The notes: a model not told the origin generated them from the sequence alone. Positions 16,606-24,928 are shown, counted from the stretch's first letter. The stretch: 37,613 bases of DNA from Bacteroidales bacterium (GCA_017527945.1 JAFXPL010000147.1:1-37613), one strand, 5' to 3'. Numbers and translations: made by a program.

Positions 16606-17818
16606 ATGAGAAATAATCTCGTTTTTATATTTTCTTTTCTTCTGTTTTCTTATTCATTCGGTCAAAGTTTGGTCACAGAGGAGGAAACCCAAAGAGCAGC
16701 AGTCAAATATGCCCGGCTTTTTCTGAACTATAACGATATGTCACAAGCAAATGCTGTATCTATGAAAAGTTATACTGAAAATTCACATGTGATCATGAGA
16801 GAGGTGGAATTTGACAACGGACTGTGTATATTGTTTTCTGCACATAAGAATTGTTTACCTGTGCTTTTATATTTCGGAAGCTGTACGCAGATTGCGTTCA
16901 AGCTATTCAACCAATAATTGGAAAAACATGGTGATAAGTAATTTGAGGTCGGGTATTCCTGTTTTATATGCAGGTGTGTCATGGAAAACAAAAGAATTTG
17001 ATATGAATGGCCATGCTTTCGTTTGTGACGGTTATAATGAGAATACGGATAAATTCCACTTCAACTGGGGACATACAGGTAGTTATAACCAACTATGGTG
17101 TACTATCGACAGCATTATAGAAGGAAGTTACAACTGGAATCATCTCGAGCGTGCCGTTTTCAACATCCACCCCGGCACAACCCAGAACTACTGCGATTTC
17201 GAGATGCCCCTGTTTTTACATTATGCACAATATTACAACATGTATGGCGACACAACCCCCGCCCCTCGGTTGAACGTCCCCCTCACCTTCACCCGTCTGA
17301 CCAGCGTGCCGAACGACCCGCAGCTCCCCTCCTCCTGGCGGACAATACCTTCCGGAGCGACCTCGGAATACGCCGCGCACGAGGAAATCGTGCTTCAGGA
17401 CGGCTTCCTCGCGGAGCCAGGCTGCAACTTCTACGCGCACATCGTGCCGTGCCCGTCCTGCGACAGCCGGTCGGAAGACCCGTTTGCCTCCGCCTCGTCC
17501 GCCGACAACTCCGTGCAAGGGGGATTGCGCACCCGTCATTCCGCGCTTCGCGCGGAACCCCAAACAAATGCGCACACGTTGACCGTCTATCCCAACCCCA
17601 CCGACGACCTTCTGCACATCGAGCTGGCCGGCGATGCGGGCATCGCTAGCGCGACCCTGTACGATTTGCAGGGACGGGCTGTACGGACGCGGTTCATCGC
17701 GCCCGCGAGCAGCCAAACCGCGACGGTGGACGTGCGTGGCATCCCCGCCGGCATGTATCTGCTGTGCGTGACGGACGGGGAGGGGAAGGAATATGGGAGG
17801 AAGGTGGTGAAGAAATAG
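16606..17818 (+). pseudogene. C10 protease pseudogene with catalytic-Cys region deleted
   Basis: Codons 1-88 (16606 to about 16870) encode a signal peptide and the propeptide start (MREVEFDNGLCILF, CLPVLLY), parallel to the C10 protease at 10701. The sequence then jumps to the part equivalent to residue 306 onward (RRLRSSYSTNNW) in another frame. The first frame stops at 16917. The 3' part stays open to 17818 and keeps the catalytic-His motif (NGHAFVCDGYN), the linker and the full T9SS sorting domain. About 215 residues including the catalytic Cys are lost, so no active enzyme can be made. An internal start could yield a His-containing fragment, but it would lack a signal peptide. The 3' 690 bases are almost the same as those of the intact gene. 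Confidence 0.88.
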
Positions 17819-17840
17819 CAGACGGCGTTCGTGAAAAATG

Positions 17841-17848
17841 TAATTTTG
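17841..17848 (+). promoter_or_regulatory. -7 promoter element of the 17883-21145 gene pair
   Basis: TAATTTTG matches the -7 consensus and lies 34 nt before the ATG at 17883. The flanking bases (GTGAAAAATG before, CAAGCG after) recall the start of the repeated leader, but the hairpin part is absent. Confidence 0.55.
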
Positions 17849-17882
17849 CAAGCGAAAAAACATCAGAATAAAAATCACGGTT

Positions 17883-18848
17883 ATGAAAAAAATGATTACT
17901 TTTATCGCAGTTTTTTGTACGGTTTCGTCAGTCTTCGCCCAGTACGAGTCGTTCTTTGGAAGGGAGTCGTGGAAGTATGGCGAAGTTCACGGTGCCTCAT
18001 GCTACATGGATGATTATGAACCTGACATAATTGCATGCGGCTGTTGTTTTACAGAATATTATACAGGGCATAGAGAAGATACCGCTAAAATAGGCGACCA
18101 TGTCTATTTTCGTTGTGAATCCCCTTACGCTTTTAACCTTCCCCCGGAATTGTTTCTCAGGGAGGATACCTTAGGTGGCCGCTTGTATATGCGTAGTTAT
18201 CGGGACGATAACATCCCGGAATACCTAATATGCGACCTTTCTCTATCACAAGGTGACACCTTCCTTCTTCCTTGTTTGTTTTATTATTGGCCCTCATGGT
18301 CAGACACGTTGCAAATGGTCGTGGACAGTGTGCGGTTTGTGTCCGGTAAAAAAGTGATTGATCTGTCTCCGTTGGACAATCATGGATCTTTCTTCTACAG
18401 CGGAGCTTCTAGTGATTATTACTCACAGTACAACGTCACCCTGCGTTTCATGGAGGGAGTAGGACCTATTTACGGGATATACCCAACAACTGAACCGTAT
18501 TTAGGACTTCTTCTATGCTTGCATAAAGATGATACCCTGTACTACATGACCCATGAAGACTTTGGTTGTTATCAATCAGACGTTTGGGGTGTTCCTGATT
18601 ACCCACAATCCTGCATGAATGTCTATCCAAACCCTGCTGGACAGACTATTACAATTGACTTCAAGGAGGACATGGATGTAGATGGAACGGTTTTGATACG
18701 GGACATCATGGGGTGTGTCCGCCAGTGTCTCCAAGTCACCGAAAAACATGTTATTGTGAACGTCTCCGCTCTTCCAACAGGAGTGTATTTGTTGACATAT
18801 TTGGATGCGGAAAACCGTAAAATCACAAACAAAATCGTGAAACAATGA
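17883..18848 (+). CDS. T9SS-sorted secreted protein of unknown function
   Basis: The 321-residue protein has a signal peptide (ending SSVFAQ) and a middle region with the YxxGDTFLLP and VDSVRFVSGKKVIDLSP pattern seen in uncharacterised Bacteroidota secreted proteins. The mention of EGVGPIYGIYP followed by LLCLHKDDTLYY also fits that group. The C-terminal 80 residues form a type A sorting domain (MNVYPNPAGQTITIDF, IRDIMGCVR, LPTGVYLLTYL, ending NKIVKQ). The catalytic or binding role is not known. Its stop overlaps the next start by 4 nt (ATGA), so it is translationally coupled to the M6-like protease and may assist it. Confidence 0.75.
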   Translation: MKKMITFIAVFCTVSSVFAQYESFFGRESWKYGEVHGASCYMDDYEPDIIACGCCFTEYYTGHREDTAKIGDHVYFRCESPYAFNLPPELFLREDTLGGRLYMRSYRDDNIPEYLICDLSLSQGDTFLLPCLFYYWPSWSDTLQMVVDSVRFVSGKKVIDLSPLDNHGSFFYSGASSDYYSQYNVTLRFMEGVGPIYGIYPTTEPYLGLLLCLHKDDTLYYMTHEDFGCYQSDVWGVPDYPQSCMNVYPNPAGQTITIDFKEDMDVDGTVLIRDIMGCVRQCLQVTEKHVIVNVSALPTGVYLLTYLDAENRKITNKIVKQ

Positions 18849-21145
18849 GAAAAAGCATGTTGGCGGCACTGTTATGTGTCCCATTTATCGTATTTGGCCA
18901 AAGCCACAGCTGGGATGGTAAAGGTATCCATCCTAAAGAAAAATTGCATTACCTCAATATCTTCGTAAACATCATCTACGACATGCATCCGAACGCCAAC
19001 AACACGTTCAACAATCCCAACATGTATTGGCCGACGATAACGGACCCGAGCTTGGAGGGGATAAATACGGCGGCCATCCCGACATATCTTTTGGATTGGA
19101 TGGACACGGTGTATGTTCCAGGACAGCTGCATGGCACCTGCACGCGATTGTATGGGGAGTCCTCCTTCGACTCCTTGCAGGTCACAGGTGATTTTGTGGT
19201 GGTGAATTTGCGTGAGAGCACGGTGCTGAATTATGGGGCGTTTGACCGATATCGTATCCGTGATGCTGCAATAAATATGTTAAGCCAAAGCAGTGCTTTT
19301 ACGTTGTTTGGGCATCTTGGATTTTCAGACTTCAACGCACAAAATGTTTTGATCCGGAACATCACGAGAAACTACGGGGGGATGGATCCAGGCAGCGGAC
19401 TCGGGGGAAGAAACACTTTGCAATGCGTGGGCGACTGGGATCTGTCCAACAATCCCACAAGCATTGTCACCCATGAAATTTCGCACGGGTTGTTTGGCGA
19501 CAACGACTTTCATACTTCGGGAGGAAACCACAGGGGGCAAAGCCATGCCATGGCGTTCCTGAACATTCAAGGTGGTTACGGGCTTATGGGTGCAGCTAAT
19601 TCCGGACTGGTGGGATGTAACGGATACGAGCGGTGGCGCATGCATTGGAAACACCCGCAGTCCGTCGATTACATTTCCGCACGAGATGCCGACAATGCCG
19701 TCTCGATGGTTTCTGACATCTCTCGGGAGGATGGCGACCAAACATTCATACTCCGGGATTTCATGACATACGGTGATGCGGTACGTATCAAACTGTCCTA
19801 CAAGGACAGCATGACTTCCTCTAATCAATATATCTGGCTGGAAAACCATCAGGTGGGGAACAATGGGAAACTTGACTTCTTGCAGTTCTCAAACACAAGT
19901 TCATGTCGCCCGCATGGAGCCGCAGGCATTTACGCATACTATCAGATAGGCCGGGACAGGTTAGAAGGTACTCCGAATCAAGTGTGGGATACTTTTCACC
20001 GTGACAACCTGAAAATCATCCCGGCTGAGGGGTACTACGACTACGCGTTGCTTGCGGACACACACAGCCTTAATTGTGTCACTTTTGAGATGCATAGTCA
20101 CGCTATGGTTCGGGGAGAAGAAAATCCCTTTTGCGGAGGGCACGACCAGGAAGCACATCTTTTCCCACAGCCAGCGGATACAATATTGTACACCTCCAGC
20201 GAATATTACATGTGGAGAAAAATCATCAACCAACAGAACTATGACTACTTGCCAAGCGTTGGTGATGATTTTGATGCATTCAGCACCCACACAAAAATCA
20301 ACATGGGAACAAATCCCAGCACATGTAATGCAAAAACTTGCCATAGTAACAATAGTAATCCCAGTTCCATTATCAGAGCATGGTCTTCGGAAAAGAACAC
20401 ACAGACCACGTACCTGACTGGGCTGAGTATAGAGATGACTCCGATACCAGGAACTGGAAACTTCCTGGTAAGCATCCGCTGGAACGATTACGACATCACC
20501 AACGACACCCGATGGACGGGGAAAATAGCCTTGAAAGACACGGCCATTCTCATGGCGGGCAACACCATCACGCTGGCTCAGAACAGAACGGTTGCGCAAC
20601 CCACCCGCAATCCAGAGACAGGGCTGTTCGCCGGGAAAACTCGCTGGACGTGCGAAAGCGGCTCCTATTTCCGGCAGGACTCCGCTTCGACACTCATTCT
20701 CACAGAAAACAGCAGTCTCCTATTTGAGAATGGCAGTCACTATGACTTGTCCAAGGATGCTCGTGTGGAGATACACGCAGGGTGTTCACTTGCTGTGCAA
20801 CCGGGCGCTGAAATCCAATTGAAAGGCATTGTGGAGGTTGACTCTGGCGGGGTTCTCACTCTTTACGACACGGCCAAAATGGATAGTTCCGCCCGCCTCA
20901 TCGTCCGCCCCGGCGGCAAGCTCATCGTTGACGGCGGAACGCTCACCTCTGCCTGCGCGGGCGAGATGTGGCACGCACCCGCGCAGATCGCACAGCTGCA
21001 GGCGATTGCCGAACGCAACACCGGCCGCGCCTCGGTGATGGCCAGGGGCGGACGGTACGGACGCGGTTCATCGCGCCCGCGAGCAGCCAAACCGCGATGG
21101 TGGACGTGCGCAACGTCCCCGCAGGTGTGTACATGCTGCGCGTGA
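18845..21145 (+). CDS. M6-like secreted zinc protease, sorting domain truncated and frameshifted
   Basis: The 766-residue frame has a signal peptide (ending IVFGQ) and a zinc-protease signature HEISH at residues 210-214, with DNDFH just after offering a third His; the later GYGLMGA and GYERWRMHW blocks suit M6/immune-inhibitor-A-like enzymes of Bacteroidota. A beta-helix-like region with GGKLIVDGGTLTSACAGEMW follows (about 690-705). From about 21030 the expected sorting domain is damaged. Its first half (YPNP part) is absent, and the second half (VRTRFIAPASSQ ... GVYMLRV ... KVVKR, to the stop at 21192) is out of frame. The protein actually read ends in 30 unrelated residues at 21145. It probably reaches the periplasm but may not be sorted by the T9SS, unless the shift is a sequencing error. 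Confidence 0.75.
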   Translation: MRKSMLAALLCVPFIVFGQSHSWDGKGIHPKEKLHYLNIFVNIIYDMHPNANNTFNNPNMYWPTITDPSLEGINTAAIPTYLLDWMDTVYVPGQLHGTCTRLYGESSFDSLQVTGDFVVVNLRESTVLNYGAFDRYRIRDAAINMLSQSSAFTLFGHLGFSDFNAQNVLIRNITRNYGGMDPGSGLGGRNTLQCVGDWDLSNNPTSIVTHEISHGLFGDNDFHTSGGNHRGQSHAMAFLNIQGGYGLMGAANSGLVGCNGYERWRMHWKHPQSVDYISARDADNAVSMVSDISREDGDQTFILRDFMTYGDAVRIKLSYKDSMTSSNQYIWLENHQVGNNGKLDFLQFSNTSSCRPHGAAGIYAYYQIGRDRLEGTPNQVWDTFHRDNLKIIPAEGYYDYALLADTHSLNCVTFEMHSHAMVRGEENPFCGGHDQEAHLFPQPADTILYTSSEYYMWRKIINQQNYDYLPSVGDDFDAFSTHTKINMGTNPSTCNAKTCHSNNSNPSSIIRAWSSEKNTQTTYLTGLSIEMTPIPGTGNFLVSIRWNDYDITNDTRWTGKIALKDTAILMAGNTITLAQNRTVAQPTRNPETGLFAGKTRWTCESGSYFRQDSASTLILTENSSLLFENGSHYDLSKDARVEIHAGCSLAVQPGAEIQLKGIVEVDSGGVLTLYDTAKMDSSARLIVRPGGKLIVDGGTLTSACAGEMWHAPAQIAQLQAIAERNTGRASVMARGGRYGRGSSRPRAAKPRWWTCATSPQVCTCCA

Positions 21146-21202
21146 CGGACGGGGAGGGGAAGGAATATGGGAGGAAAGTGGTGAAGCGGTAAGCGAAAAA
21201 CG

Positions 21203-21292
21203 TATATTTGCAGCGTTGTTTGCTTATCTTGATGTCTAACGGACTTTGCATCAAGGTCGGCGGCAACGCAAAGAAGTAAAAAATAGAAGTCC
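21203..21292 (+). promoter_or_regulatory. Repeated structured leader, copy 4
   Basis: TATATTTG (21203-21210) is the -7 box. The stem here is CTTTGC (21244-21249) with GCAAAG (21268-21273): relative to copies 1 and 3 a C-G pair has become T-A on both sides, a compensatory change. GGACTTT (21241-21247) can alternatively pair with GAAGTCC (21286-21292). The leader lies 11 nt before the ATG at 21304. Confidence 0.7.
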
Positions 21293-21303
21293 CCAATCAA
21301 AAA

Positions 21304-21741
21304 ATGAAAATAAAATCGCGTATCATTATGGCTTTTGTTAATGATTATAGTAGGAACAGCTGTTTTTTTCTCCTGTGAGAGACCTGATGTTGAACCAGAT
21401 GACGAATTCATCATAACAGAATTTCCCATTGACGGACCGTTTTGTATCGTATTCATGATCAAAATGATATGGATACGTTTTTTGAGAGTTACGAATACCC
21501 CCTTCCTCAATTGGACTTTTCTAAGCAATCGATGTTTTTGCTTTGGGGTTACAGTTTTGGGGAAGTGTATAATAAAGAAATATCATTCATAAAAATAAAT
21601 GACAATGCATACCAATTCGATGTGGATATAACGGAGGCGCAAATTCTTCCATCGGGAGGCCCTTGGATTGCCGCTTTTTATACTAACAAAAAAATCGAAA
21701 AATCAGATAGTGTTTTTGTTTCAGTTAATATTCATGAATAA
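21304..21741 (+). pseudogene. Lipoprotein gene broken by two frameshifts
   Basis: The ATG at 21304 opens MKIKSRIIM. An apparent extra base near 21331 shifts the frame; the next part (LLLMIIVGTAVFFSC, a clear lipobox, then ERPDVEPDDEF) lies in the second frame. Near 21440, at a T run, the frame returns to the first and continues (LYRIHDQNDMDTFFESYEYP ...) to the stop at 21741. Removing one base at the first site and adding one T at the second would restore a lipoprotein of about 146 residues. The function is unknown. Sequencing or assembly error is possible; if not, the gene is decayed. Confidence 0.65.
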
Positions 21742-21803
21742 TGCATAAATATGACGGCAAAAAATAATTTTTCAAAAACACACCGCCATATCAAAAAAAA
21801 ATG

Positions 21804-21811
21804 TATTTTTG
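21804..21811 (+). promoter_or_regulatory. -7 promoter element of tRNA-Glu
   Basis: TATTTTTG matches the -7 consensus and ends 15 nt before the tRNA 5' end at 21827. No good -33 box is seen. Confidence 0.6.
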
Positions 21812-21826
21812 CCGCCGAATTCAATT

Positions 21827-21898
21827 GCTGCGTTCTTCTAACGGTTAGGAATCAAGATTCTCAATCTTGCAATACGAGTTCGATTCTCGTACGCAGTA
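21827..21898 (+). tRNA. tRNA-Glu (anticodon CTC)
   Basis: The 72 nt fold into a cloverleaf. The 7-bp acceptor stem (21827-21833 with 21891-21897) has a G-T first pair. The D arm is TTCT/GGAA, the anticodon stem CAAGA/TCTTG with loop TTCTCAA, and the T arm ACGAG-TTCGATT-CTCGT. The loop places CTC at positions 34-36, which reads GAG. The discriminator base is A and CCA is not encoded. A promoter precedes and a strong terminator follows. Confidence 0.88.
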
Positions 21899-21910
21899 CA
21901 AAAGCAAGGC

Positions 21911-21938
21911 CATCTGTCGCAAACAGATGGTTTTTTTA
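21911..21938 (+). terminator. Intrinsic terminator of tRNA-Glu
   Basis: A perfect 8-bp stem CCATCTGT (21911-21918) with ACAGATGG (21924-21931) and a 5-nt loop is followed by seven T residues. It lies 12 nt after the tRNA. Confidence 0.92.
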
Positions 21939-21953
21939 TTAACCGTATCGCAT

Positions 21954-21961
21954 ACTTTTGC
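21954..21961 (+). promoter_or_regulatory. -7 promoter element of the menA-like gene
   Basis: TACTTTTG matches TAnnTTTG and ends 15 nt before the ATG at 21977. The -33 zone falls in the terminator T run and is not distinct. Confidence 0.55.
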
Positions 21962-21976
21962 AATCTACAAACAAGA

Positions 21977-22966
21977 ATGAAGAAAATTCTCTATTGGATC
22001 CAGAATGCGCGGCCTTACGCATTGCCACAAAGTGCCCTTCCCGCCTTGGTAGCCGTATTCATGGCAGCCGGGAAGGATCATTTCTCCATCGGGCTGAGCA
22101 TTGTCGCGGTGCTGGGCGTGATGCTGGCCCATCTGTCCGTGAACCTTTTCGACGATTATTTCGATTTTCAGTTCAAAAGTGACGAGGTCCGGGAACAGAT
22201 GGCGGCGGAAGGGGAGCGCGTCCGTATTGCCAAAAGCCCCTACCTGACCTCCGGTGAGGTCACCCCGCGACAACTCTTCGTTGTCGCTTCCCTGTTCGGA
22301 CTAATTGCCATCCTGCTGGGATGCATCGTGTTCGCAAAACGTGGCCTCATCCCTCTTTACATCGCCCTCGCTGCAGGTTTCCTCGGCTTCTTTTACTCCG
22401 GAAAGCCCATTCGGTTCTGCTACCGCGGTCTCGGCGAGCTGGTCACGGGCCTCATTTTCGGCCCGCTGCTGATGGCAGGTGTGCATTATGCGGCATACGG
22501 CACCCTTACCGCAGGTGTTTGGGTGGTGTCCACCGCTGTGGGCCTTTGGGTGGTCAATATCCTCTTTACACATTCCGTTATGGAAACCTCAGCGGACAAA
22601 AAAGTGGGCAAGAAAACATTGGCGGAAGTCCTTAAGACGCATCCACGGCAGATAACCGCATCAGCCCTCTTTAACTTCACACCTTACATTATCTTACTGA
22701 TCGCACTCATTTCCAATCATTTACATATTACATTCGCCGCTATCTTCCTTGTGTTGCCAAGATCCATCGCTCTTTTCTACCTACTATGGCAATTCTGCTA
22801 CCATCCCGAGCGTGAATTCAAGCGGAAATGGTGGTACGGCCCCATCGAGCACTGGGATGCCATCTGTGAGAAACATCTGGAATGGTTTGCCATCCGCTGG
22901 TTCTTAGCACGCAATATCCTGCAATCCGCCAGCCTCTGTTTCATCATCTGCTCACTGATATCTTAA
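21977..22966 (+). CDS. menA: UbiA-family prenyltransferase, probably MenA
   Basis: The 329-residue integral membrane protein has eight to nine hydrophobic helices and the UbiA Asp-rich motif NLFDDYFDF (residues 56-64), where Mg-prenyl diphosphate binds. MenA joins a polyprenyl chain to 1,4-dihydroxy-2-naphthoate in menaquinone synthesis, the quinone used by Bacteroidota. The N-terminus (WIQNARPYALPQSALPALVA) resembles the MenA entry helix with its Arg-Pro. A second Asp motif is less clear: the region reads VMETSADKKVGKKTLAEVL rather than a classic DxxxD, though the DKKVGKKTLA part is family-like. Another UbiA-type specificity is therefore possible. The gene is convergent with dnaJ. Confidence 0.75.
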   Translation: MKKILYWIQNARPYALPQSALPALVAVFMAAGKDHFSIGLSIVAVLGVMLAHLSVNLFDDYFDFQFKSDEVREQMAAEGERVRIAKSPYLTSGEVTPRQLFVVASLFGLIAILLGCIVFAKRGLIPLYIALAAGFLGFFYSGKPIRFCYRGLGELVTGLIFGPLLMAGVHYAAYGTLTAGVWVVSTAVGLWVVNILFTHSVMETSADKKVGKKTLAEVLKTHPRQITASALFNFTPYIILLIALISNHLHITFAAIFLVLPRSIALFYLLWQFCYHPEREFKRKWWYGPIEHWDAICEKHLEWFAIRWFLARNILQSASLCFIICSLIS

Positions 22967-23012
22967 CCAGAGGCTCTGTTTGCAAAATTCCATCCCCTAT
23001 CACAAATCCATT

Positions 23013-24173
23013 TTAGCTGAAAAACTGCCGAACCCGGTTAAAGACGCTTTTGTCGTTTTTACCAGGTTTTGGCACGAAGTTGTCATGCGTGCTGAGCTGT
23101 TCCAGCATGTTCTTCTCCTCCTTGGTGAGGCTCTTCGGGATCCAAACGTTTACATTGACGATGAGGTCACCCACGATGCGGGAGTTGACCTGCGGCAGCC
23201 CCTTGCCCTGCAACCGGAGGATTTGCCCGCTTTGAGTACCGGGAGCTATCTTGATTTTGGCCTTGCCCGTCAGCGTGGGAATTTCCACAGATGCACCAAG
23301 AGCGGCTTGCGGGATGCTGATGTAGTAGTTGAGGTAGAGATTGTTGCCGTCGCGCTCGAAAACCTCGTGATCGCGGACCTCGAAGACGACGAGCAGGTCA
23401 CCGTTCACGCCGCCGCGCTGCGCCGCATGGCCCTTCTGGGGCACGGTCATCTGCATGCCGTTATCGACACCGGCAGGGATGTTGATGGTGATGATCTCCT
23501 CGCCCGACACCGTGCCGTTGCCGTGGCAATGCGGACAGGGATCCTTGATGATTTCACCCGTGCCGCCGCACTGGGTGCAGACGCTGGCCTGCTGGATGAT
23601 GCCGAACATGCTGCGCTGCTGGCGCACCACCTGGCCGCTGCCATGGCAGGTCGGGCACGTGGTCACACTGGCCGGGTCCTTGGCACCCGTGCCGTTGCAG
23701 TGCGGGCACACCACCTGCTTGTTAATCTTCACCTTTTTCTCCACGGGTGCGGCCACCTCCTCCAAGGTCAGTTTCACTTTGATGCGAATGTCGCCGCCCC
23801 GGCGCACCCGACGTTGCTGACCTTGCCCGCCAAAACCACCAAAGCCGCTGAAACCGCTGAAGCCCCCACCGAAACCGCCTCCGAACACGTCGGCGAAGTG
23901 GCTGAAAATGTCGCTGAAGTCCATGTGCGAGAAATCGCTGGCGTCGTTGCCCATGCCGGCATGGCCGAACTGGTCATAGCGAGCCTTCTTGTCAGGGTTG
24001 CTGAGCACGTCATACGCCTCGGCCGCCTCCTTGAACTTCTCCTCCGCCTCCTTGTCGCCCGGATTGCGGTCAGGATGGTACTTCATGGCCATCTTGCGGT
24101 AGGCCTTCTTTATCTCGTCCGCTGAAGCCTCTTTCGAGACGCCAAGCACTTCGTAATAGTCTCTTTTTTCCAT
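23013..24173 (-). CDS. dnaJ: Chaperone DnaJ
   Basis: DnaJ delivers unfolded proteins to DnaK and stimulates its ATPase. The 386 residues contain the J domain (1-70) with HPD at 33-35, a Gly/Phe-rich region (about 95-130), and four CxxCxGxG zinc motifs ([32 protein letters not shown]; about 154-220). The substrate-binding C-terminal domains follow. This is a full type I DnaJ. It starts 14 nt after grpE on the same strand, a standard chaperone operon; dnaK is not in the window. No heat-shock operator such as CIRCE is visible upstream of grpE. Confidence 0.97.
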   Translation of the reverse strand: MEKRDYYEVLGVSKEASADEIKKAYRKMAMKYHPDRNPGDKEAEEKFKEAAEAYDVLSNPDKKARYDQFGHAGMGNDASDFSHMDFSDIFSHFADVFGGGFGGGFSGFSGFGGFGGQGQQRRVRRGGDIRIKVKLTLEEVAAPVEKKVKINKQVVCPHCNGTGAKDPASVTTCPTCHGSGQVVRQQRSMFGIIQQASVCTQCGGTGEIIKDPCPHCHGNGTVSGEEIITINIPAGVDNGMQMTVPQKGHAAQRGGVNGDLLVVFEVRDHEVFERDGNNLYLNYYISIPQAALGASVEIPTLTGKAKIKIAPGTQSGQILRLQGKGLPQVNSRIVGDLIVNVNVWIPKSLTKEEKNMLEQLSTHDNFVPKPGKNDKSVFNRVRQFFS

Positions 24174-24187
24174 AATGGTCTCCTTTC

Positions 24188-24817
24188 TTACTGTCCAACC
24201 ACCACTTTGGCGTAGCGGATGACCTTGTCTTTCAGTTTGTAGCCTTTCTCCGTTACGTCAATCACCTTGCCCTTCTCCTCCTCGTTTTGAGTCGGGAAAT
24301 GGGTCACTGCCTCATGGAAGTCGGTGTTGAATTCCTCGCCCTTGGCCTGGATTTCCTCCACGTCAAAACGCTTCATCATTTGAATCAACTTATTGTAAAT
24401 CAGATCGAAACCCTCTTTTATAGCCGTAATGTCCTCCACCTTTTCGTTGGCCGCGATGGCACGCTCGAAGTCATCGATGATGGGCAGAAGGCTCACAATC
24501 ACCTTTTCGGAAGCGGTGGCAATCAGGTCCAGTTTCTCCTTGCTGACCCGTTTCTTGTAGTTGTCAAATTCGGAGAAGAGACGCAGGAAACGGTCGTTCA
24601 ATTCGGCCTTCTCCGTCTTCAACTGCTCAATCTCCGCCTCCAACTCCTGAACCCGTTCTTTTTCCTTGTCCCTTTTTTTGGAGAAAAAACCCTTTTTCTT
24701 GGTGTCAGTATTCTCTTCTTTTTCCGACAAATTGTCAGTATTTTCCTGCTCTTCCTCTTTCACTTCAGGTTCCTGTACCGGTTCTTCCTGAATGTTTTTT
24801 TCTTGATTCTCTTCCAT
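24188..24817 (-). CDS. grpE: Nucleotide exchange factor GrpE
   Basis: GrpE releases ADP from DnaK. The 209-residue protein has a very acidic, Glu/Lys-rich N-terminal tail (1-60), a long coiled coil (about 55-115; [39 protein letters not shown]) and the beta-wing C-terminal domain ([59 protein letters not shown]), all diagnostic. It leads the grpE-dnaJ operon. No clear TAnnTTTG box is seen just upstream; a hairpin lies at 24852-24891. Confidence 0.96.
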   Translation of the reverse strand: MEENQEKNIQEEPVQEPEVKEEEQENTDNLSEKEENTDTKKKGFFSKKRDKEKERVQELEAEIEQLKTEKAELNDRFLRLFSEFDNYKKRVSKEKLDLIATASEKVIVSLLPIIDDFERAIAANEKVEDITAIKEGFDLIYNKLIQMMKRFDVEEIQAKGEEFNTDFHEAVTHFPTQNEEEKGKVIDVTEKGYKLKDKVIRYAKVVVGQ

Positions 24818-24851
24818 ATTATACTTATTTTCAATTACTTACATACACAAT

Positions 24852-24891
24852 AATCCCGCGGTGCTGAATGGTTGATTCAACCCGCAGGATT
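24852..24891 (-). terminator. Hairpin between the Na/Pi symporter gene and grpE
   Basis: Outer arms AATCCCGCGG (24852-24861) and the matching CCGCAGGATT (24882-24891) pair with one mismatch. Inside lies a 13-base palindrome GGTTGA-T-TCAACC (24870-24882) that could pair instead. It follows the symporter stop on the minus strand and precedes grpE by about 34 nt. The T tract after it is poor, so it could be a weak terminator or an operator for grpE. Confidence 0.4.
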
Positions 24892-24928
24892 CCTACAGCA
24901 AAAAATTTGCCAAAAATGGCGAAGTGGA

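Noticed and set aside
8860..21741. Integrated phage or insertion sequence as the source of the accessory island
   Set aside because: The fibre-like protein has a signal peptide and is not with phage genes; no integrase, transposase, terminal inverted repeats or target duplications were seen, and the tRNA at 21827 shows no second att-like copy in the window.
22980..24125. Plus-strand frame of 381 codons opposite dnaJ
   Set aside because: Composition reflects antisense of the dnaJ zinc and Gly-rich regions; dnaJ motifs are complete on the minus strand.
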